From positions 1 to 64,000 of the forward strand of contig JAUCBJ010002682.1 in the NCBI GenBank assembly GCA_032718475.1: a stretch of 64,000 nucleotides of DNA, read 5' to 3'. The DNA is from Nemertoderma westbladi. Its lineage: Eukaryota > Xenacoelomorpha > Nemertodermatida > Nemertodermatidae. Below, piece by piece: positions 53,501-64,000 of this stretch; position 1 is the first letter of the stretch, and each line of letters begins with the position of its first letter. Below the pieces are notes generated by a model. The model searched no databases. It saw nothing but the letters and a program-made list of their open reading frames with translations, and was not told where the DNA came from. The position numbers and the translations under genes were made by a program.

Positions 53501-56500
53501 TTCGGGGATGGACCAGCAGTAGCCATGATGGATGCTGCGTTGCCAACAAGGCCGCCGGGGGATGGACCAGCAGTAGCCATGATGGATGCTGCGTTGCCAA
53601 CGAGGCCGCCGGGGGATGGACCAGCAGTAGCCATGATGGATGCTGCGTTGCCAACGAGGCCGTCGGGGATGGACCAGCAGTAGCCATAATGGATGCTGCG
53701 TTGCCAACGAGGCCTTCGAGGATGGACCAGCAGTAGCCATGATGGATGCTGCGTTGCCAACAAGGCCGCCGGGGGATGGACCAGCAGTAGCCATGATGGA
53801 TGCTGCGTTGCCAACGAGGCCGCCGGGGGATGGACCGGCAGTAGCCATGATGGATGCTGCGTTGCCAACGAGGCCGCCGGTGGATGGACCAGCAGTAGCC
53901 ATGATGGATGCTGCGTTGCCAACGAGGCCTTCGAGGATGGACCAGCAGTAGCCATGATGGATGCTGCGTTGCCAACAAGGCCGCCGGGGGATGGACCAGC
54001 AGTAGCCATGATGGATGCTGCGTTGCCAACGAGGCCGTCGGGGGATGGACCAGCAGTAGCCATGATGGATGCTGCGTTGCCAACGAGGCCGTCGGGGATG
54101 GACCAGCAGTAGCCATGATGGATGCTGCGTTGCCAACGAGGCCGCCGGGGGATGGACCAGCAGTAGCCATGATGGATGCTGCGTTGCCAACGAGGCCGCC
54201 GGGGGATGGACCAGCAGTAGCCATGATGGATGCTGCGTTGCCAACAAGGCCGCCGGGGGATGGACCAGCAGTAGCCATGATGGATGCTGCGTTGCCAACG
54301 AGGCCGCCGGGGGATGGACCAGCAGTAGCCATGATGGATGCTGCGTTGCCAACTAGGCCGTCGGGGATGGACCAGCAGTAGCCATAATGGATGCTGCGTT
54401 GTCAACGAGGCCGCCGGGGGATAGACCAGCAGTAGCCATGATGGATGCTGCGTTGCCAACGAGGAAGCCGGGGGATGGACCAGCAGTAGCCATGATGGAT
54501 GCTGCGTTGCCAACGAGGCCGCCGGAGGATGGACCAGCAGTAGCCATGATGGATGCTGCGTTGCCAACGAGGCCGTCGGGGATGGACCAGCAGTAGCCAT
54601 GATGGATGCTGCGTTGCCAACGAGGCCGCCGGGGGATGGACCAGCAGTAGCCATGATGGATGCTGCGTTGCCAACGAGGCCGCCGGGGGATGGACCGGCA
54701 GTAGCCATGATGGATGCTGTGTTGCCAACGAGGCCGCCGGGGGATGGACCGGCAGTAGCCATGATGGATGCTGCGTTGCCAACGAGGCCGCCGGTGGATG
54801 GACCAGCAGTAGCCATGATGGATGTTGCGTTGCCAACGAGGCCGTCGGGGATGGACCAGCAGTAGCCATGATGGATGCTGCGTTGCCAACGAGGCCTTCG
54901 GTGATGGACCAGCAGTAGCCATAATGGATGCTGCGTTGCCAACGAGGCCGCTGGAGGATGGACCAGCAGTAGCCATGATGGATGCTGCGTTGCCAACGAG
55001 GCCGTCGGGGGATGGACCAGCAGTAGCCATGATGGATGCTGCGTTGCCAACGAGGCCGTCGGGGATGGACCAGCAGTAGCCATAATGGATGCTGCGTTGT
55101 CAACGAGGCCGCCGGGGGATGGACCAGCAGTAGCCATGATGGATGCTGCGTTGCCAACGAGGCCTTCGGGGATGGACCAGCAGTAGCCATGATGGATGCT
55201 GCGTTGCCAACGAGGCCTTCGGGGATGGACCAGCAGTAGCCATGATGGATGCTGCGTTGCCAACAAGGCCGCCGGGGGATGGACCAGCAGTAGCCATGAT
55301 GGATGCTGCGTTGCCAACGAGGCCGCCGGGGGATGGACCAGCAGTAGCCATGATGGATGCTGCGTTGCCAACGAGGCCGCCGGTGGATGGACCAGCAGTA
55401 GCCATGATGGATGCTGCGTTGCCAACGAGGCCTTCGGGGATGGACCAGCAGTAGCCATGATGGATGCTGCGTTGCCAACGAGGCCGCCGGGGGATGGACC
55501 AGCAGTAGCCATGATGGATGCTGCGTTGCCAACGAGGCCGCCGGGGGATGGACCAGCAGTAGCCATGATGGATGCTGCGTTGCCAACGAGGCCGCCGGTG
55601 GATGGACCAGCAGTAGCCATGATGGATGCTGCGTTGCCAACGAGGCCGTCGGGGATGGACCAGCAGTAGCCATGATGGATGCTGCGTTGCCAACGAGGCC
55701 GCCGGGGGATGGACCAGCAGTAGCCATGATGGATGCTGCGTTGCCAACGAGGCCGCCGGGGGATGGACCAGCAGTAGCCATGATGGATGCTGCGTTGCCA
55801 ACGAGGCCGCCGGGGGATGGACCAGCAGTAGCCATGATGGATGCTGCGTTGCCAACGAGGCCGTCGGGGGATGGACCAGCAGTAGCCATGATGGATGCTG
55901 CGTTGCCAACGAGGCCGCCGGGGGATGGACCAGCAGTAGCCATGATGGATGCTGCGTTGCCAACGAGGCCGCCGGGGGATGGACCAGCAGTAGCCATGAT
56001 GGATGCTGCGTTGCCAACGAGGCCGTCGGGGATGGACCAGCAGTAGCCATAATGGATGCTGCGTTGCCAACAAGGCCGCCGGGGGATGGACCAGCAGTAG
56101 CCATAATGGATGCTGCGTTGTCAACGAGGCCGCCGGGGGATGGACCAGCAGTAGCCATGATGGATGCTGCGTTGCCAACGAGGCCTTCGAGGATGGACCA
56201 GCAGTAGCCATGATGGATGCTGCGTTGCCAACAAGGCCGCCGGGGGATGGACCAGCAGTAGCCATGATGGATGCTGCGTTGCCAACGAGGCCGCCGGGGT
56301 TGGACCAGCAGTAGCCATGATGGATGCTGCGTTGCCAACGAGGCCTTCGGTGATGGACCAGCAGTAGCCATGATGGATGCTGCGTTGCCAACTAGGCCGT
56401 CGGGGATGGACCAGCAGTAGCCATAATGGATGCTGCGTTGTCAACGAGGCCGCCGGGGGATGGACCAGCAGTTGCCATGATGGATGCTGCGTTGCCAACG

Positions 56501-59500
56501 AGGCCGTCGGGGATGGACCAGCAGTAGCCATGATGGATGCTGTGTTGCCAACGAGGCCTTCGGGGATGGACCAGCAGTAGCCATAATGGATGCTGCGTTG
56601 CCAACGAGGCCGCTGGAGGATGGACCAGCAGTACCCATGATGGATGCTGCGTTGCCAACGAGGCCGCCGGGGGATGGACCAGCAGTAGCCATGATGGATG
56701 CTGCGTTGCCAACGAGGCCGTCGGGGATGGACCAGCAGTAGCCATGATGGATGCTGCGTTGCCAACGAGGCCGCCGGGGGATGGACCAGCAGTAGCCATG
56801 ATGGATGCTGCGTTGCCAACGAGGCCTTCGGGGATGGACCAGCAGTAGCCATGATGGATGCTGCGTTGCCAACAAGGCCGCCGGGGGATGGACCAGCAGT
56901 AGCCATGATGGATGCTGCGTTGCCAACGAGGCCGTCGGGGGATGGACCAGCAGTAGCCATGATGGATGCTGCGTTGCCAACGAGGCCGTCGGGGATGGAC
57001 CAGCAGTGCCATAATGGATGCTGCATTGTCAACGAGGCCTTCGGGGATGGACCAGCAGTAGCCATAATGGATGCTGCGTTGCCAACGAGGCCTTCGGGGA
57101 TGGACCAGCAGTAGCCATGATGGATGCTGCGTTGCTAACAAGGCCGCCGGGGGATGGACCAGCAGTAGCCATGATGGATGCTGCGTTGCCAACGAGGCCG
57201 CCGGGGGATGGACCAGCAGTAGCCATGATGGATGCTGCGTTGCCAACTAGGCCGTCGGGGATGGACCAGCAGTAGCCATAATGGATGCTGCGTTGTCAAC
57301 GAGGCCGCCGGGGGATAGACCAGCAGTAGCCATGATGGATGCTGCGTTGCCAACGAGGAAGCCGGGGGATGGACCAGCAGTAGCCATGATGGATGCTGCG
57401 TTGCCAACGAGGCCGCCGGGGGATGGACCAGCAGTAGCCATGATGGATGCTGCGTTGCCAACGAGGCCGCCGGGGGATGGACCAGCAGTAGCCATGATGG
57501 ATGCTGCGTTGCCAACGAGGCCGCCGGGGGATGGACCAGCAGTAGCCATGATGGATGCTGCGTTGCCAACGAGGCCGCCGGGGGATGGACCGGCAGTAGC
57601 CATGATGGATGCTGTGTTGCCAACGAGGCCGCCGGGGGATGGACCGGCAGTAGCCATGATGGATGCTGCGTTGCCAACGAGGCCGCCGGTGGATGGACCA
57701 GCAGTAGCCATGATGGATGTTGCGTTGCCAACGAGGCCGTCGGGGATGGACCAGCAGTAGCCATGATGGATGCTGCGTTGCCAACGAGGCCTTCGGTGAT
57801 GGACCAGCAGTAGCCATAATGGATGCTGCGTTGCCAACGAGGCCGCTGGAGGATGGACCAGCAGTAGCCATGATGGATGCTGCGTTGCCAACGAGGCCGT
57901 CGGGGGATGGACCAGCAGTAGCCATGATGGATGCTGCGTTGCCAACGAGGCCTTCGAGGATGGACCAGCAGTAGCCATGATGGATGCTGCGTTGCCAACA
58001 AGGCCGCCGGGGGATGGACCAGCAGTAGCCATGATGGATGCTGCATTGTCAACGAGGCCGCTGGGGGATGGACCAGCAGTAGCCATGATGGATGCTGCGT
58101 TGTCAACTAGGCCGTCGGGGATGGACCAGCAGTGCCATAATGGATGCTGTGTTGCCAACGAGGCCGCCGGGGGATGGACCAGCAGTAGCCATGATGGATG
58201 CTGCGTTGCCAACGAGGCCGCCGGGGGATGGACCAGCAGTAGCCATGATGGATGCTGCGTTGCCAACGAGGCCGCCGGGGGATGGACCAGCAGTAGCCAT
58301 GATGGATGCTGCGTTGCCAACGAGGCCGCCGGGGGATGGACCGGCAGTAGCCATGATGGATGCTGCGTTGCCAACGAGGCCGCCGGTGGATGGACCAGCA
58401 GTAGCCATGATGGATGTTGCGTTGCCAACGAGGCCGTCGGGGATGGACCAGCAGTAGCCATGATGGATGCTGCGTTGCCAACGAGGCCTTCGGTGATGGA
58501 CCAGCAGTAGCCATAATGGATGCTGCGTTGCCAACGAGGCCGCTGGAGGATGGACCAGCAGTAGCCATGATGGATGCTGCGTTGCCAACGAGGCCGTCGG
58601 GGGATGGACCAGCAGTAGCCATAATGGATGCTGCGTTGCTAACTAGGCCGTCGGGGATGGACCAGCAGTAGCCATGATGGATGCTGCGTTGCCAACTAGG
58701 CCGTCGGGGATGGACCAGCAGTAGCCATGATGGATGCTGCGTTGCCAACTAGGCCGTCGGGGATGGACCAGCAGTAGCCATGATGGATGCTGCGTTGCCA
58801 ACGAGGCCGCTGGGGGATGGACCAGCAGTAGCCATGATGGATGCTGCGTTGCCAACAAGGCCGCCGGGGGATGGACCAGCAGTAGCCATGATGGATGCTG
58901 CGTTGCTAACGAGGCCGCCGGGGGATGGACCAGCAGTAGCCATGATGGATGCTGCGTTGCCAACGAGGCCGTCGGGGATGGACCAGCAGTGCCATAATGG
59001 ATGCTGCGTTGTCAACGAGGCCGCCGGGGGATGGACCAGCAGTAGCCATGATGGATGCTGCGTTGCCAACGAGGCCTTCGAGGATGGACCAGCAGTAGCC
59101 ATGATGGATGCTGCGTTGCCAACAAGGCCGCCGGGGGATGGACCAGCAGTAGCCATGATGGATGCTGCATTGCCAACGAGGCCGCCGGGGTTGGACCAGC
59201 AGTAGCCATGATGGATGCTGCGTTGCCAACGAGGCCTTCGGTGATGGACCAGCAGTAGCCATGATGGATGCTGCGTTGCCAACTAGGCCGTCGGGGATGG
59301 ACCAGCAGTAGCCATGATGGATGCTGCGTTGCCAACGAGGCCGTCGGGGATGGACCAGCAGTAGCCATGATGGATGCTGTGTTGCCAACGAGGCCTTCGG
59401 GGATGGACCAGCAGTAGCCATAATGGATGCTGCGTTGCCAACGAGGCCGCTGGAGGATGGACCAGCAGTACCCATGATGGATGCTGCGTTGCCAACGAGG

Positions 59501-62500
59501 CCGCCGGGGGATGGACCAGCAGTAGCCATGATGGATGCTGCGTTGCCAACGAGGCCGTCGGGGATGGACCAGCAGTAGCCATGATGGATGCTGCGTTGCC
59601 AACGAGGCCGCCGGGGGATGGACCAGCAGTAGCCATGATGGATGCTGCGTTGCCAACGAGGCCTTCGGGGATTGACCAGCAGTAGCCATGATGGATGCTG
59701 CGTTGCCAACAAGGCCGCCGGGGGATGGACCAGCAGTAGCCATGATGGATGCTGCGTTGCCAACGAGGCCGTCGGGGGATGGACCAGCAGTAGCCATGAT
59801 GGATGCTGCGTTGCCAACGAGGCCGTCGGGGATGGACCAGCAGTGCCATAATGGATGCTGCATTGTCAACGAGGCCTTCGGGGATGGACCAGCAGTAGCC
59901 ATAATGGATGCTGCGTTGCCAACGAGGCCTTCGGGGATGGACCAGCAGTAGCCATGATGGATGCTGCGTTGCTAACAAGGCCGCCGGGGGATGGACCAGC
60001 AGTAGCCATGATGGATGCTGCGTTGCCAACGAGGCCGCCGGGGGATGGACCAGCAGTAGCCATGATGGATGCTGCGTTGCCAACTAGGCCGTTGGGGATG
60101 GACCAGCAGTACCCATAATGGATGCTGCGTTGTCAACGAGGCCGCCGGGGGATGGACAAGCAGTAGCCATGATGGATGCTGCGTTGCCAACGAGGAAGCC
60201 GGGGGATGGACCAGCAGTAGCCATGATGGATGCTGCGTTGCCAACTAGGCCGTCGGGGATGGACCAGCAGTAGCCATGATGGATGCTGCGTTGCCAACGA
60301 GGCCGCCGGAGGATGGACCAGCAGTAGCCATGATGGATGCTGCGTTGCCAACGAGGCCGCCGGGGGATGGACCAGCAGTAGCCATGATGGATGTTGCGTT
60401 GCCAACGAGGCCGTCGGGGATGGACCAGCAGTAGCCATGATGGATGCTGCGTTGCCAACGAGGCCTTCGGTGATGGACCAGCAGTAGCCATAATGGATGC
60501 TGCGTTGCCAACGAGGCCGCTGGAGGATGGACCAGCAGTAGCCATGATGGATGCTGCGTTGCCAACGAGGCCGTCGGGGGATGGACCAGCAGTAGCCATG
60601 ATGGATGCTGCGTTGCCAACGAGGCCGTCGGGGATGGACCAGCAGTGCCATAATGGATGCTGCGTTGTCAACGAGGCCGCCGGGGGATGGACCAGCAGTA
60701 GCCATGATGGATGCTGCGTTGCCAACGAGGCCTTCGAGGATGGACCAGCAGTAGCCATGATGGATGCTGCGTTGCCAACAAGGCCGCCGGGGGATGGACC
60801 AGCAGTAGCCATGATGGATGCTGCGTTGCCAACGAGGCCGCCGGGGGATGGACCAGCAGTAGCCATGATGGATGCTGCGTTGCCAACGAGGCCGTCGGGG
60901 ATCGACCAGCAGTAGCCATGATGGATGCTGCGTTGCCAACTAGGCCGTCGGGGATGGACCAGCAGTAGCCATGATGGATGCTGCGTTGCCAACGAGGCCG
61001 CCGGGGGATGGACCAGCAGTAGCCATGATGGATGCTGCGTTGCCAACGAGGCCTTCGGTGATCGACCAGCAGTAGCCATGATGGATGCTGCGTTGCCAAC
61101 TAGGCCGTCGGGGATGGACCAGCAGTAGCCATGATGGATGCTGCGTTGCCAACAAGGCCGCCGGGGGATGGACCAGCAGTAGCCATGATGGATGCTGCGT
61201 TGCCAACGAGGCCTTCGGTGATCGACCAGCAGTAGCCATGATGGATGCTGCGTTGCCAACGAGGCCTTCGGTGATCGACCAGCAGTAGCCATGATGGATG
61301 CTGCGTTGCCAACTAGGCCGTCGGGGGATGGACCAGCAGTAGCCATGATGGATGCTGCGTTGCCAACGAGGCCGTCGGTGATGGACCAGCAGTAGCCATG
61401 ATGGATGCTGCGTTGCCAACTAGGCCGTCGGGGATGGACCAGCAGTAGCCATGATGGATGCTGCGTTGCCAACGAGGCCGCCGGGGGATGGACCAGCAGT
61501 AGCCATGATGGATGCTGCGTTGCCAACGAGGCCGTCGGTGGATGGACCAGCAGTAGCCATGATGGATGCTGCGTTGCCAACTAGGCCGTCGGGGATGGAC
61601 CAGCAGTAGCCATGATGGATGCTGCGTTGCTAACAAGGCCGCCGGGGGATGGACCAGCAGTAGCCATGATGGATGCTGCGTTGCCAACGAGGCCTTCGGT
61701 GATCGACCAGCAGTAGCCATGATGGATGCTGCGTTGCCAACTAGGCCGCCGGGGGATGGACCAGCAGTAGCCATGATGGATGCTGCGTTGTCAACGAGGC
61801 CGTCGGGGATGGACCAGCAGTAGCCATGATGGATGCTGCGTTGCTAACAAGGCCGCCGGGGGATGGACCAGCAGTAGCCATGATGGATGCTGCGTTGCCA
61901 ACGAGGCCGCCGGGGATGGACCAGCAGTAGCCATGATGGATGCTGCGTTGCCAACGAGGCCGCCGGGGGATGGACCAGCAGTAGCCATGATGGATGCTGC
62001 GTTGCCAACGAGGCCGCTGGGGGATGGACCAGCAGTAGCCATGATGGATGCTGCGTTGCCAACGAGGCCGTCGGGGATGGACCAGCAGTAGCCATAATGG
62101 ATGCTGCGTTGTCAACGAGGCCGCTGGGGGATGGACCAGCAGTAGCCATTATGGATGCTGCGTTTCCAACTAGGCCGTCGGGGATGGACCAGCAGTAGCC
62201 ATAATGGATGCTGCGTTGTCAACGAGGCCGCCGGGGGATGGACCAGCAGTAGCCATGATGGATGCTGCGTTTCCAACTAGGCCGTCGGGGATGGACCAGC
62301 AGTAGCCATAATGGATGCTGCGTTGTCAACGAGGCCGCCGGGGGATGGACCAGCAGTAGCCATGATGGATGCTGCGTTGCCAACTAGGCCGTCGGGGATG
62401 GACCAGCAGTAGCCATAATGGATGCTGCGTTGTCAACGAGGCCGCCGGTGGATGGACCAGCAGTAGCCATGATGGATGCTGCGTTGCCAACGAGGAAGCC

Positions 62501-64000
62501 GGGGGATGGACCAGCAGTAGCCATGATGGATGCTGCGTTGCCAACGAGGCCGCTCGGGGGATGGACCAGCAGTAGCCATGATGGATGCTGCGTTGCCAAC
62601 GAGGCCGTCGGGGATGGACCAGCAGTAGCCATAATGGATGCTGCGTTGCCAACGAGGCCGCTGGGGGATGGACCAGCAGTAGCCATGATGGATGCTGCGT
62701 TGCCAACGAGGCCGCCGGGGGATGGACCAGCAGTAGCCATGATGGATGCTGCGTTGCCAACGAGGCCGTCGGGGATGGACCAGCAGTAGCCATGATGGAT
62801 GCTGCGTTGCCAACGAGGCCGCTGGGGGATGGACCAGCAGTAGCCATGATGGATGCTGCGTTGCCAACGAGGCCGTCGGGGATGGACCAGCAGTAGCCAT
62901 AATGGATGCTGCGTTGTCAACGAGGCCGCTCGGGGATGGACCAGCAGTAGCCATTATGGATGCTGCGTTGCCAACGAGGCCGCCGGGGGATGGACCAGCA
63001 GTAGCCATGATGGATGCTGCGTTGCCAACGAGGCCGTCGGGGATGGACCAGCAGTAGCCATGATGGATGCTGCGTTGCCAACGAGGCCGCTGGGGGATGG
63101 ACCAGCAGTAGCCATGATGGATGCTGCGTTGCCAACGAGGCCGTCGGGGATGGACCAGCAGTAGCCATAATGGATGCTGCATTGTCAACGAGGCCGCTGG
63201 GGGATGGACCAGCAGTAGCCATGATGGATGCTGCGTTGCCAACTAGGCCGTCGGGGATGGACCAGCAGTGCCATAATGGATGCTGTGTTGCCAACGAGGC
63301 CGCCGGGGGATGGACCAGCAGTAGCCATGATGGATGCTGCGTTGCCAACGAGGCCGCCGGGGGATGGACCAGCAGTAGCCATGATGGATGCTGCGTTGCC
63401 AACGAGGCCGCCGGGGGATGGACCAGCAGTAGCCATGATGGATGCTGCGTTGCCAACTAGGCCGTCGGGGATGGACCAGCAGTAGCCATGATGGATGCTG
63501 CGTTGCTAACTAGGCCGTCGGGGATGGACCAGCAGTAGCCATGATGGATGCTGCGTTGCCAACTAGGCCGTCGGGGGATGGACCAGCAGTAGCCATGATG
63601 GATGCTGCGTTGCCAACGAGGCCGCCGGTGGATGGACCAGCAGTAGCCATGATGGATGCTGCGTTGCCAACGAGGCCGCCGGTGGATGGACCAGCAGTAG
63701 CCATGATGGATGCTGCGTTGCCAACTAGGCCGTCGGGGATGGACCAGCAGTGCCATAATGGATGCTGTGTTGCCAACGAGGCCGCCGGGGGATGGACCAG
63801 CAGTAGCCATGATGGATGCTGCGTTGCCAACGAGGCCGCCGGGGGATGGACCAGCAGTAGCCATGATGGATGCTGCGTTGCTAACGAGGCCGCCGGGGGA
63901 TGGACCAGCAGTAGCCATGATGGATGCTGCGTTGCCAACTAGGCCGTCGGGGATGGACCAGCAGTAGCCATGATGGATGCTGCGTTGCCAACTAGGCCGT
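50535..64000. repeat. 53/54-bp minisatellite array, about 250 units, running off the window
   Basis: The plus-strand unit reads GATGGATGCTGCGTTGCCAA, CGAGGCCGTCGGGGATGGAC, CAGCAGTAGCCAT (53 bp), with CCGCCGGGGGATGG making a 54-bp form; recurrent variants are CCTTCGGGG, CCTTCGAGG, CAAGGCC, CTAGGCC and CAGTGCCATAATGG. The mix of 53 and 54 bp shifts the frame every few units, giving many overlapping frames on both strands that are not genes. Blocks of variants recur at long offsets: 1,983 bp (about 51300-55270), 2,837 bp (56484 and 59321) and 2,894 bp (54387 and 57281). Confidence 0.97.
51300..55270. repeat. 1,983-bp higher-order tandem duplication in the 53/54-bp array
   Basis: The order of variant units from about 51300 repeats at about 53283 with only scattered changes: for example starts at 51336/53319, 51496/53479, 51657/53640, 52570/54553 and 52839/54822. 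From about 55080 the offset becomes 1,984 through a 1-bp indel. Confidence 0.85.

Noticed and set aside
50501-63967. Many long frames in the 53/54-bp array
   Set aside because: Mixed 53/54-bp units keep shifting frame on both strands; there is no consistent protein.

Overview
The window is eukaryotic, from a metazoan that is probably an invertebrate. It holds spliced exons of a conserved animal potassium-channel gene, a BEL/Pao-type LTR retroelement, a LINE fragment, MITE-like elements and four large unrelated minisatellites. The arrays make up roughly 38 kb of the 64 kb. I cannot name the species. Nothing bacterial is present: no operons, ribosome binding sites or CRISPR.

Layout, left to right. 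1-604 is unique AT-rich DNA. 605-17038 is a 33-bp minisatellite with long higher-order duplications, including a 5,467-bp tandem duplication. 17039-18838 is unique DNA with a small inverted-repeat element and simple repeats. 18839-37570 is a long retroelement on the minus strand, flanked by nearly identical direct repeats of about 1.9 kb that carry a TATA box and a poly(A) signal. It has two intact long reading frames: a 2,250-aa Gag-protease-integrase polyprotein with no reverse transcriptase or RNase H, and a 1,241-aa zinc-knuckle protein with a possible 3'-5' exonuclease-like segment. Its right-hand repeat is split by a 1.94-kb insertion that carries a MITE. 37571-40651 is a 36/40-bp minisatellite abutting the element, followed by five 43-44-bp repeats.

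41151-48835 holds at least five, probably six, minus-strand exons of a SLO2/KCNT-type sodium-activated potassium channel: the post-S6 segment, RCK1 and the start of the inter-RCK linker. The exon phases join perfectly. One of its introns (42187-47344) is almost entirely a 51-bp minisatellite of about 96 units. Each unit is a copy of the exon end plus its 5' splice site, so the intron begins with roughly 95 decoy donors. 48836-49766 is AT-rich and empty. 49812-50534 is the 3' part of a LINE reverse transcriptase. From 50535 to the window edge is a 53/54-bp minisatellite, a diverged unit of which also lies on the far side of the LINE fragment.

The channel gene runs right to left, its upstream exons would lie beyond 64000, and its downstream exons are not seen in 1-41150. 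The whole window may therefore be the interior of one very large gene whose introns hold the arrays and the retroelement. The retroelement and the channel gene have the same orientation.

The most notable items are: (1) the splice-donor minisatellite; (2) the retroelement that keeps Gag, protease and integrase but lacks reverse transcriptase, paired with a large zinc-knuckle/exonuclease-like ORF; and (3) a near-palindromic 20-bp motif repeated ten times through that element in coding (two different frames) and non-coding parts, which points to selection on the nucleotide sequence itself.
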